Below are positions 16,480-24,730 of a stretch of 64,000 bases of DNA, in pieces. Position 1 is the first letter of the stretch. Each line of letters opens with the position of its first letter. The notes beneath the pieces were generated by a model. It was given only the letters and a program-made list of their open reading frames with translations. It made no database searches and was not told where the DNA came from. The translations under genes and the position numbers were made by a program. This stretch comes from Poindextera sp035604135 (lineage in GTDB: Bacteria > Pseudomonadota > Alphaproteobacteria > Caulobacterales > Caulobacteraceae): NCBI GenBank assembly GCA_035604135.1, contig DATNJB010000066.1:1-64000 (forward strand), given 5' to 3'.

Positions 16480-17647
16480 CGACGGACGCCCCGGCCCGGA
16501 CGAGCCGTCCGACGAGGTGGTCGAGCACCGGGCGGCCCTTGGCGGTCGCCGCCAGGCTGTCGCTGCCGGCGGCAAGCCAGCCGCCGGAGGCGAGTTCGGC
16601 GACGAGCGGCTGGCGCGGGCCAAGGCCGAGGGCCGCGATGTCCGCCCACGCCACGCCTTCGCTGGTGCGCAGGCCCATGAGCAGCCGCTCCTCGGCGGCT
16701 TCGAAGGCCGAAAGCCGCTCGCGGGTCACGAGCCCAACGCCGGTGGAGCCCACGTGGCGCACGTAGTCGCCGACGCCGCGGGCCGCGACGGTCGCGGTCC
16801 GGCCGCCGGCGAGTGTCAGCCGCCCGTGCGCGCCGGGGCCGACGCCGAGGTAGTCGCCGCCGCGCCAGACGGCGAGGTTGTGGCGCGATCGCGCGGCCGC
16901 GCCGCGCGCGTGGTTCGAGATCTCGTAGGCCTCGAGGCCGGCGCGCTCGAGCACAGCCTGGGTCGTCAGGTAGAGGGCAAGCGCCAGGTCTTCGTCGAGC
17001 GGCGACAGGCGCCCACGCGCCGCTGCGCGGCCGAACGCTGTCTCGGGCTCGATGGTGAGCTGATACGGGGAGATGTGCTCCGGCCCGAGCGCCGCCGCGG
17101 CGGCAAGCTCGGCCGCCCACGATGCCCGGGTTTGTCCCGGCCGCGCGTAGATCAGGTCGACGGAAACGCGCGGGAAGGCGGCTAGCGCCGCGGCCACGGC
17201 GCGCTTCGCCTGCGCGGCGTCGTGGTCGCGGCCGAGGAAGGCAAGCGCCGCATCGTCGAGCGACTGGACGCCGAGCGAGAGCCGTTCAACGCCAGCGGCG
17301 GCCAGCGCGGCGAAGCGGTCGGCGTCGGCCGGATTGGCCTCCAGCGTGATCTCGACCGGCGTGTCGGTTGGCCAGAGCCGGCGCGCGGTCGCCACGATCT
17401 CGCCCGCGATGTCAGGCGGCATGAGCGAGGGCGTGCCGCCGCCGAAGAAGAGCGACCCCAGGCGCCGTTGGCCCACGAGCCGGGCGTGGCCCTCGAGGTC
17501 GGCGAGGATTGCACGCGCCAGACGCGCCGGCCCCTCGCCACCGCGCGCCTTGGTGACATTGAAGTCGCAGTAGGGGCAGATCCGGGCGCAGTAGGGCCAG
17601 TGGACGTAGACCGCGAGCGGCGCGCCGGCCTGATCCGCCGCCGTCAA
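16469..17647 (-). CDS. hemW: Radical SAM haem chaperone HemW, 392 aa
   Basis: The radical SAM cluster CARICPYC (CxxxCxxC, residues 20-27) is followed by FFGGGTPSLM and the HemW-type RHNLAVWRGGDYLGVGPGAH. HemW is related to coproporphyrinogen oxidase HemN but acts as a haem-delivery protein. The start is TTG 17647, overlapping the rdgB stop as TTGA; no in-frame ATG precedes the conserved region. Confidence 0.92.
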   Translation of the reverse strand: MTAADQAGAPLAVYVHWPYCARICPYCDFNVTKARGGEGPARLARAILADLEGHARLVGQRRLGSLFFGGGTPSLMPPDIAGEIVATARRLWPTDTPVEITLEANPADADRFAALAAAGVERLSLGVQSLDDAALAFLGRDHDAAQAKRAVAAALAAFPRVSVDLIYARPGQTRASWAAELAAAAALGPEHISPYQLTIEPETAFGRAAARGRLSPLDEDLALALYLTTQAVLERAGLEAYEISNHARGAAARSRHNLAVWRGGDYLGVGPGAHGRLTLAGGRTATVAARGVGDYVRHVGSTGVGLVTRERLSAFEAAEERLLMGLRTSEGVAWADIAALGLGPRQPLVAELASGGWLAAGSDSLAATAKGRPVLDHLVGRLVRAGASVDAA

Positions 17648-18243
17648 AGCACCGCGGCCTTCAGCTTGGCGAAGGCGCGGCTGCGGTGGCTGCGCGCCGC
17701 CTGCTCGCCCCAGTCCATTTCACCGAAGCTGCGCGTCTCGCCTTGCGGCACGAAGATCGGGTCGTAACCGAAACCCTTGTCGCCGCGCGGCGGAAACCGC
17801 AGCGTCCCATCGACTCGCGCCTCGACGACCACGATGGCCCCGGCGGGCCAGGCGAGCGCGAGCGCGCAGGTGAACCAGGCGCTGCGGTCCTCGCCGCCCG
17901 CCGCCTCGAGCCGCTCCTCGACCTTGGCCATGGCCTGCCCGAAGTCGTGCTCGGGGCCGGCCCAGCGCGCGGAGTAGACCCCAGGCGCGCCGTCGAGCGC
18001 GGTCACCGACAGGCCCGAGTCGTCGGCCAGCGCAACCAGCCCGCTCGCATCGGCGGCCGCGCGCGCCTTCAGGAGCGCGTTGCCGGTGAAGGTGGCCTCG
18101 GCTTCCTCCGGCTCCGGCAGGCCGAGCTCGGCGGCGGACGCAACGTCGAACCCCGGCCCGAGGAGCTCGATGAGCTCGCGCGCCTTGCCCGGATTGTGGG
18201 TGGCGGCGACGAGGCGGGCGCCGGGCAAGAGCGACAGGGCCAT
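17644..18243 (-). CDS. rdgB: RdgB/HAM1 non-canonical purine NTP pyrophosphatase, 199 aa
   Basis: Contains the family markers ATHNPGKARELIELL, FTGNALLKARAA, LADDSGLSVTALDGAPGVYSARWAG and GFGYDPIF. It removes ITP, dITP and XTP from nucleotide pools. ATG 18243 is the start; the frame stays open upstream but lacks family similarity. In many alphaproteobacteria rdgB directly follows rph; here rph is about 2.7 kb away with a regulator block in between. Confidence 0.95.
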   Translation of the reverse strand: MALSLLPGARLVAATHNPGKARELIELLGPGFDVASAAELGLPEPEEAEATFTGNALLKARAAADASGLVALADDSGLSVTALDGAPGVYSARWAGPEHDFGQAMAKVEERLEAAGGEDRSAWFTCALALAWPAGAIVVVEARVDGTLRFPPRGDKGFGYDPIFVPQGETRSFGEMDWGEQAARSHRSRAFAKLKAAVL

Positions 18244-18497
18244 GGTCCGAGCCTTTCCGGCCAAGGGATTGCGGCCAGTTTCCCGCTCAGCGGATGCGAT
18301 GCAAGCCATGGTCCGTTTGTTGCATTGCAAAAATGTAATGAATTACTCCGAATTAACATTGTTTATCGATAATTTCCTTGATCGAAATTCGATGCGGTCC
18401 TATCTGAATGTCGCAGCGGATGCGGTGCCGGCGAGTTGAAAAGCAAGCCTAATCACCCCAAATGCTGCGATGCAACATCAACCTTGGAGCCCTTACT

Positions 18498-18611
18498 ATG
18501 AATACGACTCTTACGGACATCATCGACCGCGTGGCGATGACCTTCGGTCAACTCGCGATGCTGGCAGCTCTGCCGGTCGCCGCGATCGCGCTCGCTGTCC
18601 ATGCCCTGTAA
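18498..18611 (+). CDS. Small membrane protein candidate, 37 aa
   Basis: ATG 18498 with GGAG eight bases upstream opens a 37-codon frame: a short amphipathic start (TTLTDIIDRVAMTFGQ) then one hydrophobic helix (LAMLAALPVAAIALAVHAL) ending at the C-terminus. It lies downstream of an AT-rich stretch (about 18315-18400) that stands out from the GC-rich surroundings and could hold the promoter; 18244-18497 contains no other gene that I can support. Function unknown; it may form part of the adjacent membrane-protein/regulator module. Confidence 0.5.
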   Translation: MNTTLTDIIDRVAMTFGQLAMLAALPVAAIALAVHAL

Positions 18612-18754
18612 ACGCACGGCCTTGACCATGCGTCTCGCCGGGGCATCTTCGCCGTCGGCCTCCTGATCCTTCCCGCTCGCCGGGTTTGATGAGAGAGACC
18701 GGCGGCGAAACCGTGCGCTAACCTAGCGCCCGACGACCAAGAGCGAGGCCAGCC

Positions 18755-19294
18755 ATGCGTGCACTCGGACCAGGCTCGGTCTCCAGCTTCCTTAAAATCA
18801 TTCTCGACGTGGTCTACGTCGCGCTCGCCATCAGCGTCGTGCTGATCGGCATCGGCATCCTCGCGTCCCTGCTGTTCGATCTCGATCCGGCGCTTTTCTC
18901 CAGCATGATCCGGGCGACCGGCCACGGCGGCGCCCCAAGCGGCCTCGAGATCGCCGGCGGCCTCTTCGTCACCGCCCTCTATGCCGGCGGGATTCTGGGG
19001 ATCATCGGCGAGCTTCGGCGCATATTCGCGACGCTCACCGCCGGCGATCCCTTCCATCCCGGCAACGTCCGCCGGTTGCGCGTCATCGGCTTGGTGCTGG
19101 CGGCGCTGGGCGTCCTTGAGGTTCTGCGCTATCCGATGGGCCTGATCGACGCCAACCTCGCCGCGCGAACCGCCTGCGGGCAGACGGCCGGGCCGAACGT
19201 GACGACCTGGTTCGCGGTTCTCGTGGTGTTCGTCCTGGCCGAGGTCTTTCGTGAGGGCGCGCGGCTCCGCCGCGAAGCCGAACTCACGATCTAG
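18755..19294 (+). CDS. DUF2975 family membrane protein, 179 aa
   Basis: Four hydrophobic segments (about residues 12-35, 60-85, 107-127 and 145-165), with the ELRRIFATLTAGDPFHPGNVRRLRVIG loop typical of DUF2975. Members are nearly always followed, as here, by a small Cro-like regulator; the pair is widespread but uncharacterised. The stop is 21 bp before the regulator start. Confidence 0.85.
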   Translation: MRALGPGSVSSFLKIILDVVYVALAISVVLIGIGILASLLFDLDPALFSSMIRATGHGGAPSGLEIAGGLFVTALYAGGILGIIGELRRIFATLTAGDPFHPGNVRRLRVIGLVLAALGVLEVLRYPMGLIDANLAARTACGQTAGPNVTTWFAVLVVFVLAEVFREGARLRREAELTI

Positions 19295-19315
19295 GCCGCG
19301 CGGAAAGCTGCCCCG

Positions 19316-19567
19316 ATGCCGATCCGCGTCCGCCTCGACCGCATCCTGCTCGATCGTCGCATGTCGTTGACCGAGCTCGCCGACCGGGTCGGCGTCACCA
19401 TCGCCAACCTCTCGATCCTGAAGACGGGCAAGGCCCGCGCGATCCGCTTCTCGACGCTGGACGCGCTCTGCCGCGAGCTCGACTGCCAGCCGGGCGACCT
19501 GCTCTCCTTCGACGGCGGCCCGCCGGTCGATGTCGGGGACGAAGAGGAGGACGAGGGGATCGATTAG
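19316..19567 (+). CDS. Cro/C1-type helix-turn-helix regulator paired with DUF2975, 83 aa
   Basis: A YozG-like helix-turn-helix: residues 15-50 read MSLTELADRVGVTIANLSILKTGK, followed by STLDALCRELDCQPGDLLSF and an acidic tail. It likely regulates its own DUF2975 operon. The 3' end overlaps the opposing regulator gene by 4 bp. Confidence 0.88.
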   Translation: MPIRVRLDRILLDRRMSLTELADRVGVTIANLSILKTGKARAIRFSTLDALCRELDCQPGDLLSFDGGPPVDVGDEEEDEGID

Positions 19568-19800
19568 GGCGGTCGCTTCAGCTGGACGCCGTGGCTGAAG
19601 CCTTCGCCGAGGAAGACCACGCCGGCGCGCTCGACGGCGGCCTTCACCTTCATCACGATGTCGTAGCGGGCGTGAAAGTCCTCACTTTGCGCCTCCAGCC
19701 GCTTGACGGTGATCACCGAGACGCCCGCCTCCTCGGCGAGCTTCGCCTGGCTCCAGCCGAGGAGCGCGCGTGCGGCGCGGATCTGCAGGTTGGTGATCAA
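19564..19800 (-). CDS. XRE-family helix-turn-helix regulator, 78 aa
   Basis: A compact helix-turn-helix with IRAARALLGWSQAKLAEEAGVSVITVKRLEAQ, followed by a short helix and strand (MKVKAAVERAGVVFLGEG). TTG 19800 fits the usual length of this family; a GTG at 19845 would add 15 residues that cover a palindrome better explained as an operator. It is divergent from the VOC/metallo-hydrolase pair and is a candidate repressor of both sides. Confidence 0.8.
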   Translation of the reverse strand: MITNLQIRAARALLGWSQAKLAEEAGVSVITVKRLEAQSEDFHARYDIVMKVKAAVERAGVVFLGEGFSHGVQLKRPP

Positions 19801-19827
19801 GGCGGCGTTGACGGATAGTCTCTCAGT

Positions 19828-19844
19828 TGATACACATTGTATCA
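19828..19844. promoter_or_regulatory. Palindromic operator candidate between the XRE gene and the VOC gene
   Basis: TGATACA-CAT-TGTATCA: perfect 7-bp arms around three bases, in the intergenic region between the divergent XRE regulator and the VOC gene (ATG 19882). Size and position fit autoregulation by the neighbouring XRE protein. Confidence 0.5.
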
Positions 19845-19881
19845 CATTAGATCAGTTCGGCATAGGACAGGAGCGCGAGGC

Positions 19882-20286
19882 ATGGCGCAACCCCGACTGA
19901 CCCGTGCGGCCCCGAGCTTTGCCGTCGCAGACGTGTTCGAGACTGCCGAATATTACCGCGACGTGCTCGGCTTTCGCTTCGACGGCATCTGGGGCAATCC
20001 GCCCAGCTTCGTCATGCTCGACCGCGACGACGTGCGGGTGATGATGAAGCAGGTGAAGCCCGAGGCTCTGCCCACGCCGCCGGCGAAACGGTCCGGCGAG
20101 CAGGTCGACATGTACCTCTACGCCACCAATGTGCGGGCGCTGGCCGCGGAGCTGGCGGCGAAGGGCGCCGATATCGTGCAGGGGCCGGTCGACCGGGTGA
20201 TCTACAACGGGCGGGAGTTGATCGTGCGCGACCTGAATGGCTTGATCATCTGCTTCGGCCAGCTGCTCGACGAGAACCCCGACTGA
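19882..20286 (+). CDS. VOC-family (glyoxalase/bleomycin-resistance fold) protein, 134 aa
   Basis: One vicinal-oxygen-chelate domain: APSFAVADVFETAEYYRDVLGF, the central strand VDMYLYATNVRALAAELAAKGA and the end GRELIVRDLNGLIICFGQ. ATG 19882 has AGGAG and GAGG upstream. Its stop overlaps the next ATG by one base (TGATG), so it forms an operon with the metallo-hydrolase. Substrate unknown. Confidence 0.85.
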   Translation: MAQPRLTRAAPSFAVADVFETAEYYRDVLGFRFDGIWGNPPSFVMLDRDDVRVMMKQVKPEALPTPPAKRSGEQVDMYLYATNVRALAAELAAKGADIVQGPVDRVIYNGRELIVRDLNGLIICFGQLLDENPD

Positions 20287-20918
20287 TGCAAGAGGTCCTT
20301 CCCGGCGTCTTTCTCGTGCCCCAGAACGGCCGCAAGGGGTTCGGCTATACCCATTTCGTCCGCCGGCCGACCGGCAACCTGATTCTGGATGCAAGCCGCG
20401 TCGGCTCGATCAGCGACGCCTTCGACGAGATCGAAGCGGCCGGCGGCGTGAAGGCGGCGGTGATCAGCGACCGACACCTCGGCGGCGCTTCGACCAACCA
20501 GATCGCCGAGCGGTTCGGGGCGACCATCTATTGCAGCCGGATCGAGGCCGACGCCGTCGGACACCGCGTCAACGCCGTGCACGTCGACCATCCGCTGCCG
20601 CTCGAGCGGACGACCGTGGAGGGCGACGTGCTGCTCGTGCCGACGCCCGGCCATACGGCGGGTCAGTTCTCCACCCTGGTCGAGGTCGAGGGGGCGCGCA
20701 TCCTCTTCACGGCGGACTTCGTCTGGCGCGAAAACGGCCGCTGGCGGCCGGGAAACAAGAGCCGCAAGGTGATGCAGAAGAGCTTCGAGAGCCTGCGCGA
20801 CCTCAAGTTCGACCACATCGTGGCCTACACCTCGTACACGCAGACCGAGCTCTTCGTGGCGATCCCGTCCGTGGATGCCGCGGTCGATGCGATGATCGCC
20901 GCCTGCCAGAAGCCCTAG
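20286..20918 (+). CDS. MBL-fold hydrolase-like protein with atypical metal motif, 210 aa
   Basis: The overall beta-lactamase-like fold is suggested by LPGVFLVPQ, NLILDAS, VPTPGHTAGQFSTLVE and ILFTADFVW. However, the HxHxDH motif expected near residue 60 reads SDRHLGGAST, so most ligands for the first metal site are missing while the later His in TPGHTAG remains. It may be a one-metal or non-catalytic member. Coupled by TGATG to the VOC gene. Confidence 0.78.
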   Translation: MQEVLPGVFLVPQNGRKGFGYTHFVRRPTGNLILDASRVGSISDAFDEIEAAGGVKAAVISDRHLGGASTNQIAERFGATIYCSRIEADAVGHRVNAVHVDHPLPLERTTVEGDVLLVPTPGHTAGQFSTLVEVEGARILFTADFVWRENGRWRPGNKSRKVMQKSFESLRDLKFDHIVAYTSYTQTELFVAIPSVDAAVDAMIAACQKP

Positions 20919-20924
20919 AGCTCT

Positions 20925-21638
20925 TTAGCCGACGCTGGTTTTCTGCATCTCGATCAGCTCGCCGATCCCTTTGCGGGCGAGCGCGAACAACGCCTCGAAC
21001 TCCGCCTGGGTGAAACCGCGCCGCTCGCCGGTCGCCTGGATCTCGACGATGTCGCCGGACCCGGTGAGGACAAAGTTGGCGTCGGCCTCGGCCTGGCTAT
21101 CCTCCTCGTAGTCGAGGTCGAGCACAGGCGTGTCCTGATGCACGCCGCAGGAAATCGCCGCGACCTGGTCGAGGATCGGGTCCTTGGCGATGACGCCCTC
21201 GCTCATGAGGTAGCGGGTGGCAAGCCTGAGCGCGATCCAGCCGCCGGTGATCGCCGCGGTGCGCGTTCCTCCATCGGCCTGGATGACGTCGCAGTCGATG
21301 GATATCTGCCGCTCGCCGAGCGCCTTCATGTCGGTCACCGCGCGGAGCGAGCGCCCGATCAGCCGCTGGATCTCCTGGCTGCGCCCCGACTGCTTGCCCT
21401 CCGCCGCCTCGCGCCGGCCGCGGGTGTGGGTGGCGCGCGGCAGCATGCCGTACTCGGCCGTGACCCAGCCCTGGCCGCGGCCGCGCAGGAAGGGCGGCAC
21501 GCTCTCGTCGACGCTGGCGGTGACCAGAACGCGCGTGTGGCCGAAGGCGATCAGACACGAGCCTTCCGCATAGCGGTTGACCCCGGTCTCGATCGTGACG
21601 GCGCGCAAGGCGTCCGGGTCGCGGTTCGATGGGCGCAC
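20925..21638 (-). CDS. rph: Ribonuclease PH, 237 aa
   Basis: Clear RNase PH: N-terminal MRPSNRDPDALRAV, RGQGWVTAEYGMLPRATHTR and GGTRTAAITGGWIAL. It trims tRNA 3' ends phosphorolytically. Start is GTG 21638, divergent from hrcA as in many alphaproteobacteria. Confidence 0.96.
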   Translation of the reverse strand: MRPSNRDPDALRAVTIETGVNRYAEGSCLIAFGHTRVLVTASVDESVPPFLRGRGQGWVTAEYGMLPRATHTRGRREAAEGKQSGRSQEIQRLIGRSLRAVTDMKALGERQISIDCDVIQADGGTRTAAITGGWIALRLATRYLMSEGVIAKDPILDQVAAISCGVHQDTPVLDLDYEEDSQAEADANFVLTGSGDIVEIQATGERRGFTQAEFEALFALARKGIGELIEMQKTSVG

Positions 21639-21735
21639 GCGCCGCCAGCTCCTTGAGGTGCAAACGCCTCGCGAAAAGCGTGAAGCTTTGCGAAGGCCAA
21701 CGGGCTGCTTATCCTAGATCGGCACGAAGGCGTCC

Positions 21736-22806
21736 ATGACCAGTCTGATCCAGACCCGCACGCCAACCCTCGCCGAGCTGGACGAGCGCGCCCGCGACAT
21801 TTTCCGCCGCGTGGTCGAAGCCTACCTGGAGAGCGGCGAGCCGGTGGGGTCGCGCACCCTGTCGAAGGGCGGCGTGCAGCTGTCGCCCGCCTCCATCCGC
21901 AACACGATGCAGGACCTGGCGCAGCTCGGGCTCTTAGGCTCGCCGCACGTCAGCGCCGGGCGGGTGCCGACGCACGCGGGCCTGCGGTTGTTCGTGGACG
22001 GTCTCCTTGAAGTCGGAGACGTGATCGAAAGCGAACGGCGCGACATCGACGCCCGCCTCTCCGCCCGCGGCCTGGGCTTCGAAGAGGCGCTGGACGAGGC
22101 GAGCACGCTCCTGTCTGGGCTGGCCGGCGGCGCCAGCATGGTGGTGACGCCGGTTCGCGATGTGGGCGTCAAGCACGTCGAGTTCGTCTCGCTCGCTGTC
22201 GACCAGGCGCTGGCGGTGATGGTGTTCGAGGACGGCTCGATCGAGAACCGCTTGATGCGCACGCCCGCGGGCCTGACCCCATCGGCGCTGACGGAGGCGT
22301 CGAATTTCCTCAACAGCCGGCTGAAGGGCCGCACCTTGGCCGAGGCGAGCGCCGAGATCCACGGCGAGCTCATTGGCGCGCGGCGGCAACTGGACGACGC
22401 GGCGGCGAAGCTGGTCGAGGAAGGCATCGCCGCCTGGAGCGGCGGCGAGGGCGCCGCCCCCCGCTCGCTGATCGTGCGCGGCCGCGCCAACCTGCTCGGC
22501 GAGCCGGGCGCGCTGGAAGATCTGGAGCGGGTGAGGATGCTGTTCGACGACCTCGAGCAGAAAGAACAGCTGATCGGGCTCTTGGACGACGTCCGCAACG
22601 CCCACGGCATTCGCATTTTCATCGGGGCGGAGACGCGGCTCTTTTCGCTCTCGGGTTCCGCTGTGATCGCCGCCCCCTATATGTCGGGCCGACAGAAGGT
22701 TCTGGGCGCGATCGGCGTGATCGGGCCCGCGCGGCTGAACTACGCGCGGGTTATTCCGTTGGTGGACTATACCGCCCGCGCGCTCGGTCGCCTGCTGAAC
22801 GCCTGA
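21736..22806 (+). CDS. hrcA: Heat-inducible transcription repressor HrcA, 356 aa
   Basis: N-terminal winged helix (PVGSRTLSKGGVQLSPASIRNTMQDLAQLGLL) and the C-terminal HrcA block (SGRQKVLGAIGVIGPARLNYARVIPLVDYTARALGRLL). It represses groESL-type operons through CIRCE elements with GroEL as co-factor. No CIRCE (TTAGCACTC-N9-GAGTGCTAA) is visible upstream here. Followed 21 bp later by grpE. Confidence 0.96.
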   Translation: MTSLIQTRTPTLAELDERARDIFRRVVEAYLESGEPVGSRTLSKGGVQLSPASIRNTMQDLAQLGLLGSPHVSAGRVPTHAGLRLFVDGLLEVGDVIESERRDIDARLSARGLGFEEALDEASTLLSGLAGGASMVVTPVRDVGVKHVEFVSLAVDQALAVMVFEDGSIENRLMRTPAGLTPSALTEASNFLNSRLKGRTLAEASAEIHGELIGARRQLDDAAAKLVEEGIAAWSGGEGAAPRSLIVRGRANLLGEPGALEDLERVRMLFDDLEQKEQLIGLLDDVRNAHGIRIFIGAETRLFSLSGSAVIAAPYMSGRQKVLGAIGVIGPARLNYARVIPLVDYTARALGRLLNA

Positions 22807-22827
22807 TGAGACGAAGACCGAGGGACG

Positions 22828-23433
22828 ATGACCGACGAACCGACAATGGCGGATGACGAAGATCGCAGCCAGGACGCTGAACTCCTGCGCCTGGAGGTGG
22901 ACAGCCTGAGAGAGCAGGTGCTGCGGTTCGCCGCCGAGGCCGAAAATACCCGACGCCGCGCCGAGCGCGAGGCGAACGACGCGCGCGCCTACGCGATCCA
23001 GAAGTTCGCCCGCGACCTGCTCGGCGTCGCCGACAACCTCGGCCGCGCCCGCGCGCACGCGCCGACCGATTCCGACGACCCGATGGTCAAGAACCTCGCT
23101 GTCGGGCTCGAGATGACCGAGAAGGACCTGCTGTCGGCTTTCGAGCGCAACGGCCTGAAACGCCTCGACCCGCCACGCGGCGCCAAGTTCGACCCGCACC
23201 AGCACCAGGCCATGATGGAGCGGCAGGCGGACGACGTCGGACCCGGCGCCGTGCTCGAGGTCCTGCAGCCGGGCTACGAGCTCATGGGCCGTATCGTGCG
23301 TCCGGCCCTGGTCGTGGTTTCATCGAAGAGTTCGACCGGGGAGGCGCCGGCCGAGGCGGCCGCTGCCAATCCCTACGCGCATCCGGAGACGGCGCCCGAC
23401 CCCGCCGGCGGCGCCGTGGATCGGAAGGCCTGA
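22828..23433 (+). CDS. grpE: Nucleotide exchange factor GrpE, 201 aa
   Basis: Coiled-coil N-terminus (LLRLEVDSLREQVLRFAAEAENTRRRAERE) and the C-terminal GrpE signature FDPHQHQAMMERQ ... VLEVLQPGYELMGRIVRPALVVV. It drives ADP release from DnaK. The start ATG follows hrcA within one operon, and the last ~30 residues are a Pro/Ala-rich tail. Confidence 0.95.
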   Translation: MTDEPTMADDEDRSQDAELLRLEVDSLREQVLRFAAEAENTRRRAEREANDARAYAIQKFARDLLGVADNLGRARAHAPTDSDDPMVKNLAVGLEMTEKDLLSAFERNGLKRLDPPRGAKFDPHQHQAMMERQADDVGPGAVLEVLQPGYELMGRIVRPALVVVSSKSSTGEAPAEAAAANPYAHPETAPDPAGGAVDRKA

Positions 23434-23436
23434 CGC

Positions 23437-23649
23437 CTACCCGCCCTGCGGCGGGCGCTCGACCACGGCCTCGATGATGATCCGAAGCTTGCCCGAAGCG
23501 GGATCGCCCCGGGCTAGTCGCTTGGCGACGGCGCGCAGCAAGGCCTTGTCGCGCATGAGCCCCCGCACCTCGAACCGGTCCAGCCCTTGGAGCCGCATGC
23601 GCCGTCGGTGATTCTCGACGGCTCTGCGCTGGGCCTCGGGAGTCGACAT
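23437..23649 (-). CDS. Small basic hypothetical protein, 70 aa
   Basis: ATG 23649 is preceded by AGGAGG at good spacing. The protein is helical and Arg-rich: PEAQRRAVENHRRRMRLQGLDRFEVRGLMRDKALLRAVAKRLARG. I have seen the AVxNHRxRL...GLxRFEV...DKxLLRxxAxRLA pattern in short proteins that resemble antitoxins, but no toxin gene is adjacent. It lies 58 bp downstream of the dienelactone hydrolase gene on the same strand. Confidence 0.6.
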   Translation of the reverse strand: MSTPEAQRRAVENHRRRMRLQGLDRFEVRGLMRDKALLRAVAKRLARGDPASGKLRIIIEAVVERPPQGG

Positions 23650-23707
23650 GGCGGCCCCTCCTCTAGCCGGCAATATGACCGGTCACAGCCTGGGCGACAA
23701 GCGCGGC

Positions 23708-24589
23708 CTATCCGCGACGCGGCGGGACGCCGTTGGCGGCGAAATGCGCCAAGAGCCGCGACCAGCCGTCCTGGGCGTCGGCGGCGTTGTAGCTCGGCCG
23801 ATAGTCGGCGTGGAAACCGTGGCCGGCGTCCTCGTAGATAATGATATCGGTCCCGGTCTTGCCGGCCTTGGCCAGCGCGTCGCGCATGGCGGGGACGGCG
23901 GCGCTGAGCTGGTCCTTGCCGCCGTACAGGCCCAGCACCGGCGCGTGCAGCTGGGAAACGAGATCGATGGGGTATTCGTGCGTGGGGTCTGCGGGCTGGC
24001 CGACGACGGGCGCGAGCTGGCCATACCAGGCGACGCCGGCCTTGATCTCGGGGAAGGTCTCGCAGGCGAGCCACACCACGCGGCCCCCCCAGCAGAAGCC
24101 GGTGATCGCGATCTTGTGCGCGTCGATGTAGGGCGCCGCCTCGAGAAACTGCAGCGTCGCCCCGACGTCGCCCATGATCTGCTTGTCGCTGGCGGCGCCC
24201 ACGATCTTGATGATGGCGGCGAAGTCGGTCAGCGGCGCCGGATCGCCGACGCGCACGAAGAAGGCCGGCGCGATCGCCGCATAGCCGAGCTTGGCGAACC
24301 GACGGCAGACGTCTCGGATGTATTCGTGCAGGCCGAAGACTTCGGAAACGACGATCACGGCCGGGTAGCGGCGGCCTGGATGGTCCGGCCGCGCCACGTA
24401 GGCGGGAATGCCGGACGGCAACATCACCTGCTCGGTGGCGAGCCCGACCTCGTCGGTGTGGATCGGGTCGGCGTCGGCGCCCAGCGCGTAGGCCGCGTAG
24501 CCCGCGAACATGACCATGCCCGCCAAGCCGCGCCGCGAGAGGTGGAAGTCCTCGGGCAACGAGCCGTCGGGGCGAGTCAGCGTGAGCAT
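23708..24589 (-). CDS. Dienelactone hydrolase family protein with Tat-like N-terminus, 293 aa
   Basis: Alpha/beta-hydrolase of the dienelactone hydrolase group: VIVVSEVFGLHEYIRDVCRR, nucleophile Cys in ITGFCWGGRVVW, and the acid/His end YEDAGHGFHADYR. The N-terminus contains SRRGLAGMVMFAGYAAYALGA, a twin-arginine-like signal that suggests export. ATG 24589 with GAGGA upstream was chosen. Divergent from the acyl-CoA dehydrogenase gene across an intergenic palindrome. Confidence 0.87.
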   Translation of the reverse strand: MLTLTRPDGSLPEDFHLSRRGLAGMVMFAGYAAYALGADADPIHTDEVGLATEQVMLPSGIPAYVARPDHPGRRYPAVIVVSEVFGLHEYIRDVCRRFAKLGYAAIAPAFFVRVGDPAPLTDFAAIIKIVGAASDKQIMGDVGATLQFLEAAPYIDAHKIAITGFCWGGRVVWLACETFPEIKAGVAWYGQLAPVVGQPADPTHEYPIDLVSQLHAPVLGLYGGKDQLSAAVPAMRDALAKAGKTGTDIIIYEDAGHGFHADYRPSYNAADAQDGWSRLLAHFAANGVPPRRG

Positions 24590-24692
24590 GGGCGGTCCTC
24601 CATTTTGAAGACCGGTATGGTGCTTCACCACTACCGCGGGTGTCAAAGCGCCAGCCTCGTCTTGCAGCGATTTCCGTCGCGTGCGAATGGAG

Positions 24693-24708
24693 TCAAACAA
24701 CCGTTTGA
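24693..24708. promoter_or_regulatory. Palindrome TCAAAC-AACC-GTTTGA, operator candidate
   Basis: Perfect 6-bp arms with a 4-bp centre, placed 22 bp before the acyl-CoA dehydrogenase ATG and within the divergent promoter region. The form suits a TetR- or similar dimeric regulator of fatty-acid catabolism; no such regulator is adjacent. Confidence 0.4.
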
Positions 24709-24730
24709 ACGCGCCCGAGGAGCCGGTTCC

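Noticed and set aside
21639..21735. CIRCE element upstream of hrcA
   Set aside because: No TTAGCACTC/GAGTGCTAA inverted repeat is present in the rph-hrcA intergenic region.
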